A stretch of 64,000 nucleotides of DNA from Icerya purchasi (lineage: Eukaryota; Arthropoda; Insecta; Hemiptera; Monophlebidae), in assembly GCA_039619475.1 (NCBI GenBank), contig CM077116.1, positions 22,533,443 to 22,597,442 on the forward strand, in the 5' to 3' direction. The position numbers and the translations under genes were made by a program. This document shows, in pieces, positions 46,201 to 58,919 of the stretch. The notes beneath the pieces were generated by a model, which did not search any database, was not told the DNA's origin, and saw nothing but the letters and a program-made list of their open reading frames with translations. Within the stretch, counting starts at the first letter, position 1; every line of letters begins with the position of its first letter.

Positions 46201-48117
46201 CACTTCGTCGGGTTTCATCAAAATCGAAACATATAAATTACCAAAAAATTATAACGGAATATTGTAATTTTATGAAAATCATATTGGGAATTGTATAAAT
46301 TTTGATGTGAATACCGTTTTAAAGTTTATCGTTAATATGATAAATGTGATTTTTTTTTAAAAATAAAAATTTATAAGTTACAGCTGAATATTATTTCCCT
46401 GTGTAAATATTTAATTTTACTAACGGTATAACTGAATTTAAAAATATTGCTTAATAATACATTAAAATGCCTTGCACCGAGGACAGGTTTTATATTAGGT
46501 GTAATGGATTCTAAATAGTTATAGAATTAGACGTGATGATTAAGATTACACTTTTCGTTAATGGTGTTTTGCGCACATTAAACTTATTAATATTTTTAAT
46601 TTCTTATTTAAAATCGTATCGATGACCGGGTTAGTTTCAAAACTGTTTCAAAAATGAAAAGTATCCAGTGTGAAATAAAATGAATATTTAAACGCAATCT
46701 TAGTACCGAATGGAACTTCTTACGAATATCTGAACTGAAAGTACTTTCGCGTTAATATTATTTTTAAGAAGAAACGTACAACGAAAATTACCTTTTAAAT
46801 ATTATTGGCACTCTTGACCGCAGTGTTCGTTAGAGTTGAATAAATGTAAAGTGTACTGTTACGGTAGTAAGATTTATCATCTTATAATTAACTGTCCTAA
46901 TAAGTTTAGACTTCTCGCTTCATTTGTTGTTGATAATTTATTCTTTTTTCCGCCCGTTGTTATTGATAAGACGCGCATAATAATAATTTTAAATACTGAA
47001 CATGATGTTTTGCGGCGCGACAGGACTAAATAACTAACGAGGTTATGAGAATTCTAATTAAAAAACCAGTTGTAAATCTAAGTGAACGGTTGTTACAAAT
47101 CAAACCTTTTCAATAGTATTAACTTTCTTCATCGCGAATTTCAAATATTCAGATATTTGTGCACGAATTTGGTTCTTCCGTTAACGTTGTAGTTCAGCTA
47201 ATACTTGCTCAGTCCAATTATGGGCACAAGACTTGGTAGATGCCTGCTAGTTTTGTGTTGCGATTATTTCAAAAACCGGTCACCATGTTCGTTTTTGAAT
47301 TCCCAATGTAACTCTCGAAACATTTTTAGTCCGCTGATTTTTGCTTTCTTTTTACTCTCTGATGGTTTTGCATCTTCGGTTATAATGTTATATACGATCC
47401 GAGCATGTTTTCATATCGTTCTCTCTGCACACGTGATTCTATCTCTCCGGTCTTTAAAATTCTTTAATGCGTCTTTTATCCGTCAGCACTCTATGTCGTG
47501 ATAACGATTTCTTAATTTATCTTTTATGAATAGGTCATGACTCTGCCTTTTCGCTTTTAATCGATGTTACTTATCTGCTGTTTGTTGTTCACATTCAATA
47601 GAGACTAAGTTTATATAGTATCTTTTTCCTCTGGTTCTCTCGCCGCTTATCACCAATAATAATCTTAATTAGAGACATTACCAAATTAAAAATGTAGATG
47701 TTCCTTCAGTTTTCATTTTTTTTTTTTTTGTGGAAACGGAAATTATTTTTTCGCTAAAGCGTAAATTAAACAAATTTGGTTAAAAGTATCTTTCACAATT
47801 AAATTAGAATTTCTTAAAATTTAGCCAACTAGAATTTAGATTTCAATTTCGCTCTACCGTGCTTCGAAAATGTACCATTTGATGAGCTGAAGAAAGAAAA
47901 AAAAAATGGTATTTATTTACAACTGTCATGTGCGCGTGTAATTTTGAACAAATTATAAATGATTTAAGCTACTAGATGTACTAATATAATTACATGTTAT
48001 AGTGAAGTACCGAATAAATAAATTAAAATCAAATAAATTTATAAATAGATAAAAAAAAATAAAAATGAGAAAAATGAGCTGTTCTAATGAACTTACTTTG
48101 CTTGTTATACGTGGATG

Positions 48118-48118
<1 letters not shown>
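46201..48118. other. AT-rich spacer
   Basis: No supported feature. T run at 47716-47729. A minus-strand Lys/Arg-rich series of frames at about 47.2-47.65 kb was considered as a LINE linker and not accepted. Confidence 0.5.

Positions 48119-48166
<48 letters not shown>
48119..48166. repeat. (TG)n microsatellite, about 23 units
   Basis: Uninterrupted TG repeat. It makes a poly-(His-Thr) run in one minus frame, which is not a gene. Confidence 0.97.
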
Positions 48167-48169
<3 letters not shown>

Positions 48170-49989
48170 TTAGAATAATTCCGTGACATTTAGTATGAAT
48201 GTACATATGACACGGGATATTATTATTATAGCTGAATGTATGTATGAAATATAAAGTGTGAGAGTTCAATGAACGGGTGGTATATGTAGCTGTGCATACT
48301 TATTCTACTTACAGTGATTTTCAAAGTTATTTTCATTTGTTTATGTACAATTTGTTTCTTTTTTATTTGATAAGTGCGTAATTTAAAATGTACCAGAAGA
48401 TATTATAATTTTAAATTAAGAAATTTATGTAAAATTTTCTTCCCGTACACATTATTGTACTCCACCGTTCGCGCTATTTTCGCGTGTGTGGAATTTTATA
48501 ATAAAAATATTTGATATTTGATATTTTATTTGAATTCCGCATAAATAATTTATCTAATCGCTTTATTGTTTCTCCCGCATAAATGGTTTTCAATGTGAGC
48601 CAAAAAAAAAAATTGCACGAATACAGGACCTTGCCATGAGGAGACTGACTCTTACATGCTAATCTTCTGCAATTCTTATAAAAAAGTCAGTCCGTTTTGA
48701 TTAACTATGTCTTTCTTCGAAAAATGAAATGAAAGTCCTTATGGGTGTGACGCAAAAAATGTTACAGCATTTTCTTATTACTCCTTAGTTGAGCTAATAC
48801 GAAATGCGAGCAATAATTTTACTCTTCATAAACTTCTCGTTGCTTTTTCTGCCTCATTTACAGTTTTATTCGAATGTCGTCCAGTAAAACGTACTACTGC
48901 CAGATGTATATTAATCGTAATTTATTATTCTCGACTTGGTTAATTACCGATATTATCGACGCCACTTATTCTGAATACGTATGAAAAAATATGTTGTATG
49001 CGGATGTGGAAACTAAACATAATTCGGCTATGGAAATACCGTTGGCGATCGCGTCTATTGCGTATTTTGTAAATTGTTGCACAGTGCTGATGTGGATGTG
49101 CATTTGTAATTCGACTTCATAAATGAAACCATTAAAACTTTCTCTTTTATCGCCGCCATCATCTGGTTTATTATATCGCAATATCTCTGATTTTCCTATC
49201 ATATTTTTTTTTCCTGAATGTTTGTCGTCAGTGATCTCGCTAAATTTATTTTTCATTAAATGTTTTTTTCTTTTTAAAATGTCGCGAGTCTTTTTTTGAA
49301 CAAGTTAAAATCAAAAAAATAAAAATGTATATGTATTATCCTTATTATTTTTTGTAATCGTATTAAGCTGTAATGTGCAAATTACATTCCTTTTCGTTTT
49401 GTAAAAGCAAGAATAGACATTGTTTGCATTGTAGAATACAATTTGATGTCAAATTTATTGTGGCTATTTAAAAAAGTTTTGCTTAATGAGTAATTAAAAT
49501 GTAAAAAATGTTTAAATACTGTGAGAATAAGGATATATATATATATATATATATTTTTTTTGTGAAGAAATCAGCTTTTAAATCTTATGAAACTTTTGAA
49601 GCAATTAATATACTATCGGCATAATAAAATAAAACAAACATTACCTAGCACAGCCGTGTTTAATGAAATTTGCCAGCAATTTGTAAAATAATTATATTCG
49701 ACGATATCGGAACAATGTGGTCTTCTTAGAATAGAATGCCTATTAATAAATAACTTAATTAAATATTTAAAACTTATATGGTGGATATAATTAGGAAAAC
49801 AATTTACGGCGGGCACCGTATTTAAAAAATTAATTTTAATACTTAAAATCTAACTATGGTAAGTGTAAGTTTTCCGAAACGTTAAGTTGTAAGATTAATT
49901 TTTTAAACATGGTATCTATCGTAAATTGTTTTTCTAAATAAACTCTTTATCGCCTCTTCGGGATTGAATGGATAAAAATTATCCTTTTA
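48167..49989. other. AT-rich spacer
   Basis: (TA)n at 49533-49553. A 96-codon minus frame (48966-49256) shows no known motif. Confidence 0.5.
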
Positions 49990-52590
49990 TTTTCACCATG
50001 TACACACACACTTTTCCGTTTATTATAATTTTAATTATTATTAGTAAGCATTCCCCATGCGGGAGGTTGCAATCGGCATCCGATTAAACCATTTTATCCA
50101 GCCTATTCAACATTGTCATTCTTCTTCTGTCTCTCAGCTCCTTGCCTGGAAGCTTCCCGTTCACCAGTAGCGAAAACATCCTGTCTTCGGACACTTTATT
50201 TTGGAGGAAGCGCCGTTTATTTCCTTTAATCATTGGTAGCAAAATGCAATTCTTCCGTTCCATTCTCCTTAATACCTCCTCGTTCTTGATCTTCTCTGTC
50301 CAACTTATCTTGTTAATTCTTCTATATGTCCACATTTCAAAAGCATCAAGTCTCTTTTCCGTATCCGCTGTTATTATCTACGTTTTTGTAGCCATATTTT
50401 GCCACGGACCAAACGTAGCATTTCAGAATTTTCAGGTGCAATTCCATTTTTATTTTCCGGTCTTTTAGAATTCTTTCCAAATTGTTAAATGCCATTCTAG
50501 CCATACCCAATCTTATTTCCGCATCATCCCTACCATCTTCAGATGTAACTACTCCCAAGATATTTATATTTTGATACTTGTTCTATCCGTACTCCATCCA
50601 CCTTGATACGCAGTGGTCTATTTTTTGTCCTGCTAATCTCCAGTACTTTAGTTTTATTTACATCGATCTTCTATTTCTTGCCTTCATTATTCAATCTGTT
50701 TATCGTCATCTGTAACTGCTTTGAAGTTCCTGCAATAACCACACGATCATCTGCACAGTGTATGCTGTTAATTTTTTCACTATTTACTCTGAATTCTATG
50801 TTTTGAAAGAATTTGATTTTTGTTATTTCTTCAGCATATGCGTTGAACAGTCTTGGAGATAGTTGGCAGCCCTTGTCTCACGACTTTACGACTTTTTCGA
50901 TTTTGCACATTCTTTCTGTTGGGTGACCATTGACAATAATATTCGCATTTTGCTACATATACATATTACGTATTAGATACATGTCTTCGGTGTCAATTCT
51001 ATATCTTCTCAGGATTTGTAAAATTTTGGCATGCTCTACATGGCTAAAAGCCTTCTCATAATCTATATAGGCTACATATATGCTTCTGTTTACTGCCAAC
51101 GCTCGCTGTTTTAGTATTTTATATAGAGCTATCGCGTCTCGTGTTCCTTTCCGAGCGATAAAACCAAATTTTATTTCATTTAGTTGGCTGTCAAGTTTTG
51201 TTCCGATTCTTCTATTTATTATCTTTAATAACAGTTTTAATGTATGACTCATTAATGCAATCGCACGGTATTCGGAGCATTTTCGCGGATTCCTCTTTTT
51301 AGGTATGGCCACGAATGTAGAGATCTTATAATCCTCCTGCAAGTATCCGCTTCTGTATATTTTGTTTATTAACCCCAGCAATTTTTCTTTGCTCTTTTTC
51401 GATGCATGCTTTATTAACTCTACAGGGGGATTCCATCTGTCCCGATTGCCTTTCGTGTTTTAGCTTTCCTGATGACACACATTCTAGTTTTTCCTTTGAG
51501 ATGTCTAGCGCTGTTTCTTGCTCTTGCCAATTCAGTTTAAAATTCGTCATTCAGTTAACCCTGCTTGCATCTCCATACAGAGTTTGTCTATGTACAATAG
51601 CTATTCTTTTTCCATTTCTTCTGTTTTTGTACATACCTCGCCTGCATCATTTTCAATCATCATTATTTTAGGTCTTTTCTTTTCTGTGCTTTCGTGAGCG
51701 ACTTCTTTATGAATTTCATGCGTCTTACTTTCTAATTTCTCTATATAGTTACACTTCTGTTTGAACTATCTATTATCTTCGCGACACTTTTTCATGATTT
51801 CTTTGTTTATCTTTTTATACTCGTTGCTATTTCTGTTTTTGATTTTCCTTCTTTTATCGATCAGTAACAATTTGTCATCCAGCTCTTGTTTTTCTTCCTT
51901 ATTACAGCGGTTTCTTTATTTTTACTAAGTATTTCTTCTGCTGCGGTTATCATCGCATTTTTTAACTCTTTTCACGTATCTTCAACACCCGCCTGATCAT
52001 TTATTTCATTGGTTTGTTCTTCCAGTATTTTTCGAAAAATTCCCTGCAATTGTTTTTTACTTCAAACGACTTATGTTAAGCTTTCTGTTTTCCGTTTTCC
52101 TGGCAGGCACACATTTTTTAAGCCGAAGACAGTATCTCGCTGCTAGCAACTGATGGTCCGTGTTATAATCTGCTAATATTAGCGCACAACAATTCAAAAT
52201 CATGTTTTTGTATCTGTATTCACCATGGTATAATCTATTTGGTTTCGTACTCGATCTTTTAGACTTTGCCATGTATAAAGTTTCCTTGCATGATGTTGGA
52301 ACCAAACATTGCTCACAGCCAAGCCGCTTTTCTCGGCGAATTCTACGAGTTTTGTGCCTCGTTCATTTTTCGTACCTAGTCCGAAAGCTCCCACGGAACT
52401 GCTATCTCTGTTAGTTTTGCCTACTTTCGCATTGAAATCTCCCATTACAAACAAGGGGTTCCGTTTTCCTAGCTTCTTGATTGCTTTTTCTGTATCTTTA
52501 TAAATTTTCTCCACTTCTTCATCTGCGCTTTCGCTTGTTGATGCACATACTTGTATTGTCGATAGTGGTTTTAATGCAATTAAATTATGT
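49990..52590 (-). pseudogene. RTE-like non-LTR retrotransposon, 5'-truncated: endonuclease, RT and C-terminal region
   Basis: Longest retroelement copy here. From 52590 leftward: end of the apurinic endonuclease domain with IQVCASTSESADEEVEKIY, FVMGDFNAKVGKTNRDSS (52419-52442 codes GDFNAKVG), LAVSNVWFQHHARKLYTW, RNQIDYTMVN and after a shift DYNTDHQLLAA ('TDH' catalytic end). A Lys-rich linker follows, then RT: NPRKCSEYRAIALMSHTLK, FGFIARKGTRDAIALYKI, VAYIDYEKAF (motif A, near 51060), a shift into CQLSPRLFNAYAEEI, HCADDRVVIAG (motif C, near 50750; Tyr replaced by Cys). Then VLEISRTKNRPLRIKVDG, EIRLGMARMAFNNL, CYVWSVAKYG and ISWTEKIKNEEVLRRM with a stop at 50084. At least five frame changes. 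The missing 5' half of the endonuclease suits 5' truncation. Clade is judged from motif wording and could be a related group. Confidence 0.9.
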
Positions 52591-55039
52591 TGTTCTTATT
52601 GTATTACTTGAATTGAATTAGATAAAGTAATTGTTTTTATATATTTTCTTATTTATGTTTTATTTTTTTGTATATTTCACATTTTTTCCCCAAAATAAAA
52701 CTATTAGAATTCAATTTTTTTTTTTTTCTTTTTCGGGCATGTCAACAGTGGAACTTACCCAACGCAAAGAATTATTCAATTGTTCGACTTTTATATTGTT
52801 TATATCGATATCGGACCAACTGTTTACGGCTAATTTCAATTGTATTTATTTGTTGTTTTGCTCGGTGAATATGGATTTTAATATTCGAAACTAGTCGGTG
52901 ATTTAAATTTATGATTTATAATATTGTGTTTTTACGATTTCGGTGGTGGATCTATTTCAAACATTTATTACATTACATTTTAATATTTCATTGTTACTTT
53001 ATTTAATTCGATTGTCTTGATTTGTTTTTTGTACGTATACTTTTAGTCCTCGCGACTGAGGCGAATAAATTCTAAATCATTACCGTCTCTACTCCTTTCA
53101 ATTGGAAAAGTAGTGTTAGACAAATTTTGATCTTAATTTTACGTCTTTCTCTCTTCTTTTTTTTTTCTTTTTGTTTTCTGCAACTTATACATTTTTTTTG
53201 TCTTTTTCCTTTGTTGCCTTTGGTTGAGCCATTTTTTTTTTTAAGAACGGAAAAAAAGCATTTTGAACTGACATTCAGGTAAATTTTTTTTCTTTCGCTA
53301 CAAACCCTAACTTGAATTAAGTAAAAGTCTCTTTGGCGACATTATTCGATACCGTATTTTGTTTGTGAAGTTGGCTTCTGAATGTTTGCTAAACGAATAT
53401 TTATTATCACCGGAGTTAAAAATTAACTTCATGTGCATATTATACCCATTTAATGCATAAAGTTTTGCTTCGTTAATGAGTGTAACAGATAAGACTGCCA
53501 CACTCAGTACGTTAAAATTTTATTTATAAAATATTACACAACGCGTTTCGTAATTTAGCGTTCCATTTTCGCACCGTATAAATAATTGCGCACTATAAAG
53601 ATGATGGAACATTGAATTCCGAAACTTTGCAATTTTGTTTATGTTACACTATTTAATTCTGTTATTTTTGGTACACCATAATTTGGAGTTTAGCTCCGGA
53701 ACATGCCAATAATAAATTTAATAAATTAATAATATACATTATTTTTTTGTCTGCGTTATTCCTCTAGCTTGCGTTTAATTTAATTTTCAACATTATGTTG
53801 TATAATATTTTAATCTTAATTATTGCGTTAATTAAAAATGTAATATAACTAAGATTAGTAAATAAAAAACTGGAAAATACTTCTTAGGAGTTCAAATAGC
53901 GTCTAAAAATAATGAAAATAATGAAATTGATGTATTTTATATGTGTGTGCATATATATATATATATTGTTACGATATCATTATTGTTATTTAAACGCCTC
54001 AGAAATGCTACTATCTCTAACTACCATGGACGTAAATTTATGCATTATATATCTTATCTCTGTTTTCTTTTAATGTTTATTTTATTTTACTTGGTATGAT
54101 TTGCATTACTGCTAATATTTTTAATATTATTATGGTTGAAAAAAATATAGAGAGAAAAAAGAAACCCTAATCTTTCTGTACCGGCCGACCATTAATAAAA
54201 CAAAAGTAATCCTACATGCATAATTACAAAATCACAATAATTATCAATAAATAAATTGTGTGCATCACTGTTGTTGGCCAATGATTCGATAACTACTGGA
54301 TATCGACAGACCCCGTAAACGTTCCAATGCTGATGAGGATCAAATAATTATTTCATTACAAGACTCGAATGGTGGTACTTTAACTGGACTTAACGACCGC
54401 CGATTTTTACAACTATCGCAATATAGTGAATACCAGGCATAGCTTATTCTTTCTGTTCGGTTCTTATTAATTTTCTTTCTAATAAGAGGTTAATTTTTAA
54501 CTTCTAGGAGGGCGGGATTCAACTAACTTCATGAAAAGCGACGAAAAACGAGTGACTTTGAAATCTTTGAAATCTTTGGCCGTAGCCTGTTTATTTCGAT
54601 CCTTTCCTTTTACCCGCCTCCTGGTATCACAATCAACCGCCCTTAAATGGTGCTAAGCATTTCTTTCAGGTTTTTACATTTATACTTGCTTGCTTGTTTT
54701 TAATCAAATTGATATAAATCAACTTTGTTTTATACGATAGTTTTTAATTTAAAAATTGTAGGCTTTTGAAAAAATTTAAATTATTTAGATAAATTTAAAA
54801 TCTCACCACGTTTTGTTTATAACTGTTCGCCCGATTCCGCATCGGTTTTAAACCAAAATAAAACTGCCGGTTTTAACTCAGTACGATATGCTGAAAAATA
54901 TTTTTTCTAAATGTTTTACTTTAAAAATTCATCTAGTATTAGGTCATTTAGGATTACACTTATTTTTTGGAGCTTTATTTGATTGACCACTAAAAAAATT
55001 TTAGGAAACTTTTATTTTTGAAATTCTCTTTTCATCTAT
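52591..55039. other. AT-rich spacer
   Basis: T runs near 52718-52733 and 53159-53170; (TA)n at 53951-53966. No gene recognised. The stretch 54240-54660 is less AT-rich but shows no motif. Confidence 0.5.
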
Positions 55040-56310
55040 CCATCATCATCGTGGCACGCTTTAATCTCTTTTGTGAAGTGAAAAGTGGAAGGCCGCATTG
55101 GATCATAGTCGCGCTACAATTTTAAAACTTTACGCTTAAATCCAACGACTAAGAATTTTCTTTCTCACAGACATGCTAACGCAAAAAATACGTAAAGCCT
55201 TAGCTCGTTTGGAAGAATTTCTATTCCTCTTTCTTAAGATCTACCCTTCTCTCTCGCATATTTCGGAATCCCATCCTTTGAACATCTAATTTCAACATTC
55301 ACGCGTTGATGTTATGCGTTATTATTGGTCCTGTTTATGTTCTTAACTTTGATCAAAATTCAGTGCCCCGCTTAACAGCCGCCTTTAATGTTAATAAATT
55401 AAAATCTATTTTTTTAAAGTCTTCCAATCGGTCCAAGTTTTGATGGATTCCTTCTCTTGGTTTTAAAAATTTACCCAAACAATCGCTGAGAACTATGCCG
55501 ATTTTCTTAATTTTCAACTAACATACTTCTAGAACTCCTTCAACGTTATTCTTGTTTTCCTACAAAAACAGTTTTTCTCTGCGCGCTAACTATTTGAAGG
55601 CGTATTAAACAAACGCCTTGTGAGCGGGGAACAAAATGAATTTTCTGACGATATGAACTTCGCTTTCTGTACTTCTCACTGGTCCTTCCGATTGTATTGG
55701 TATTTTTCTGTCTTACGTATACTTATTTTTTATTGTGCTTTTGGTGGTAATATTCACATACAAACTGTAAGTAAGAAGTAAAATTGCTGCAATTCATATG
55801 CCAGTCCAATTTAGTTCTTTTTTAAATTAATTTTAATATTAAATCGTCCGGTCTACGTTTTATTTTTTCTTTACGCTGCAAGAAACGTTTTCCTTAAGGT
55901 TCCTTGATTATCCTACTTTTGTTTGATTTTGTTTTCCATCCTTTGAATTTCTCTTTATTCTTTGCAGATAACATTATGATTTTTTTTCTCTTCCTGCGAT
56001 ATATTGTAGCAATCAACGAATCACTTAATTCCTTTCCCGTCAATATTCCTTTCCTCGATAAAGCTTTCTAAATTTATTCTTCTGACTCTTGGTGCTGTAC
56101 TTGAAAACCCCCTAATCAATCCCACTTTAATTAATCTATCCCAAAAACAGTTCGATTCTTTTTCGTGTTAATTATTTCCGTCGTATTTTGGTGTATTTCT
56201 TAATATTCGTTTGTCTTTTTCCAAATGTATCAAATATCTTTCCACTTTTTCTATCGAAAGAGTACATTTTCTGAATGAAATCCAAGCTGTCTCCAAACAA
56301 ATATAAAAAT
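55040..56310 (+). pseudogene. LINE (RNase H group, I/R1-like) linker and RT domain, heavily decayed
   Basis: Plus-strand reading over shifting frames. Linker: RKALARLEEFLFLFLKIYPS and LSHISESHPLNI. RT entry: NVNKLKSIFLKSSNRSKF, then WIPSLGFKNLPKQSLRTM, collinear with 'EL...L...K.SSPG.DGIP...IKNLP..S'. Motif C appears as LFFADNIMIFF near 55955-55985 (Y/FADD with the second Asp changed to Asn). After it SYFGVFLNIRLSFSKCIKYL (about 56171-56230) matches 'FLG..LD..L.W..HI.YL', followed by ERVHFLNEIQAVS. No motif A was found between. No endonuclease or RNase H is attached. Whether it belongs to family A cannot be decided because family A copies lack the RT. Individual blocks are weak but their order is right over 1.2 kb. 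Confidence 0.65.
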
Positions 56311-57279
56311 ATTCTACATATTATGAAATAGTTATTTACGATACCGCTTTTTCGTTGCTGTAAACAACCGCGCTACGAACGATCAACAAAAGAGGACGAA
56401 ACTGTTATCAAGATCAGAACACGTCGCTTCGAATGAACCAGATAATTCGCTAGTAATAATAATATTTCGGGAATTAATTACTGGTTGGTTAAAAGGAACA
56501 ATGTTATGCGACAGGATTTGAGTTTGTTATCGCGCGTTTTATTTTCGTGTTATACTGCGTCGGCCTTTATAATGACGCTGAAAAGCGAACTAATCGATGG
56601 AATATTTATAAAAATGATAATAATAAACATAAACAAAGGTGATGCGCGTAAATATTTATTTTTCTTCTACATTTATTTGTTTACGCATTTATTAATTTTA
56701 AAAAAAATGTTCAATTGATCGTGCAGCGAAGAAAACCTTTTTTGTATAGTTGAACGCAATTCTTTGCATTGCGAAACTATGACGGACGATAGAAAAAGAC
56801 GATATTGTTTTCGCATTTCACGTCTTTTTTCTTGAAAAGATTGCAATTTGCCGTATGTTTATCCTTCGAATGAGTCACAAGAGCAATTCTCGGTGCAGAA
56901 CCAAAAACCGGATCCGTGTTCAGAGTCCGTTCAATGAAATATCGTTTTCAAAGAAACACCATAATTCGATATTTACGAAATAAATTCGAGTTTCCTACAT
57001 TCGTTATTTTTATCGCGTTTAAAATTATGTAAATTACTCTTGAAAGCTTGCGTTGGAAATGTTAAAGGTGGAAAAAGTCATGAATGAAGAGCGTATAAGA
57101 AGCAATACGTAATCGAAGAAGGGAGAGAAAAGAGGAGATGTAATAATAGCTCGCAAAACACTTTTACGAGATTATGAGTACTTCTTGGAAAATTAATAAT
57201 GAGAGGAAACAAAAGGAAAAAACGTAAAATATTAGTAAATCATTCCGCATAAAAAATTGAGCAAAAGGGAGGGGAAATT
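56311..57279. other. Spacer; may include the 3' continuation of the minus-strand RT
   Basis: No feature supported on plus. On minus, the pyrimidine-rich complement of about 57050-57290 could be the region after the RT of the next LINE, but I could not identify motifs. A 77-codon plus frame at 56485-56718 is unrecognised. Confidence 0.4.
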
Positions 57280-58280
57280 TAAAGGACCCAGAATCCTATT
57301 GAAGCCGAGACAAAGAAAGAAAGGCAGAACCATCTCCATTTCGCCCAAGAGAGAGAGAGAGAGGGCTTAAAGTATTTATAAATTCAAATCTAGTGATGTG
57401 TTGACAGGTTTAGAACAGATCGGTAAAGAAAGACATTTAATAGGATGAAGATAACTGTAATAGGTGAAGGAGAAATAAGGAAACTAATCGTAGCTATAAA
57501 CATGTGGTGAAAATTAAAACAAAAATGGAGGATAAACCTAGAGTTTTATTAGAAGCAAATCGCTATTTATTTAGGATAGAGGAGTAAGAAGAAACAAGTT
57601 AAGAAGAATAAACAGGCAGGCGCTTAACAGAAAAACATCTACGAATGAAACGAGGATCAATATGGAATTTAGCCGGAACTGAGGTAGATCTTGGGGCATC
57701 AAAGCAGAAATGAATATAGGAATTTTAAACACGATTTCTTAGACCTTCCTACTTTAATATTCCATCAAAGAAATTTATATCATTCGTAGATTCTATCTCT
57801 TCCTTCTATACGCCGAGCCTTGAAAGATGAAGATGGGAGTTGTTAACGAGTTCAGAGAAGTAGATGAGCAGATCGCCGGCAAAAAAAAAAAAAAAAAAAA
57901 AAACAAAGGAAAGTTAAAAGGAAGACAGGTGATTTTGATAAAGTTAATGTTGAAAGAAGCGTAAGTACTATGGCGAGAATCTTAAGATAAACCTCGTTAA
58001 TCTAATCTTGTAGCAAAGTTGAAAGGGAAGGAAAGAATTACTATTCTACATTGAAAGAGAGTAATATAATAAGAGAAGTAAAATGGACAAGGCTGTTAAA
58101 CGACGAGAGTATTATGTCAAAAAGTGTGGAAAGATGAACATTATCAAAAGTAATTAATATGTCAACGAAAAACAGTAATTGAGAATTTTTTATCGATAAA
58201 TGACAATTGCGGAATAAATGATCTCATTTTAAGTTCTTTATCGACGTTGTCGGTAAGCAGCAACTGATTAGCTGCAAGAG
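57280..58280 (-). pseudogene. LINE RT domain (RNase H group), minus strand, decayed
   Basis: Minus-strand translation shows motif A as FFVDILITFDNVHLSTLFD (complement of 58115-58172; 'F.DI..AFDNV....L'). Then RGLS-stop-DSRHSTYASFNI, a damaged 'GLSQGSPLSPLLFNI' box, at about 57940-58000. Motif C follows as FFFAGDLLIYFSEL (complement of 57849-57890; 'YADDLLIY'), with the first Asp changed to Gly. A long T run on the minus strand (A run on plus, about 57878-57903) sits directly before motif C and replaces the preceding codons. Upstream, ANQLLLTDNVDKELK-like sequence (about 58230-58280) may be the 'ST.DAL..L...I' region. It lies just 3' of the poly-A tail of the next minus-strand copy, so two separate LINE copies are stacked. 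Confidence 0.68.
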
Positions 58281-58919
58281 TAGAGGAATAGTTAAGCCTA
58301 ATTATTTTCTGAACGAGTAATTGCGCATAAACCGTTAACTTAACTTTATTTTACCTAAAGACATATCGGCTACAGCTGAGCTACGTTTTTGTTTTCTAAA
58401 CTCTCAACTAAAACCACAATTTGTCTCCTTCAAAGTTTTATAACGGATTAGAGTTAATGGAAATGTCCGTGTCGGTAGGTTTATTAATAGTCCTCCCTAC
58501 CGAGACATTGTTATCTTTCGGAAGTTGAGCAGTTTTATTCGTTCTGTTAGTCGTTTCAACTTGTGCGACCGGGTTAGTGGCGCTTCTGGCACGATGCGGG
58601 TAGGATTAGGAGGAGGTTTAACTCCCTCGTCAGACAAATACGGCATTAATTTAAATTACTGAATTTAATAATTAAATATGAGAAACGAAACCGATAAGAA
58701 TGAATGAAATAGAATAAAACATAGAAACTACAAATAAAAGTAGATAATAGAATAAATTAAACGATCTCGCCGATCCCTTCAACGAACAATTGAACGCATT
58801 TCGAGTAGACTTTTTATCACGCGGGAACAATAGACGTTAGTTATGAAACTTGATTGTGGCCTACTGTTGGGAGAAATGTCGATAAACGTAAAGTCGAACA
58901 TGCTGTAATCAAAAAACGG
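58281..58919. other. Interval between two minus-strand LINE copies
   Basis: No motif recognised. The stretch 58490-58640 is moderately GC-rich. It may belong to the 5' part of the RT copy to the left. Confidence 0.4.

Noticed and set aside
47200..47650. LINE endonuclease-RT linker on minus (KRREKQRKK, KLRNRYHDIE, ALKNFKDRRDRI-like readings)
   Set aside because: Lys/Arg-rich text similar to such linkers appears in AT-rich DNA by chance; no catalytic motif accompanies it.
47953..48189. ORF with a His-Thr repeat
   Set aside because: Translation of the (TG)n microsatellite.
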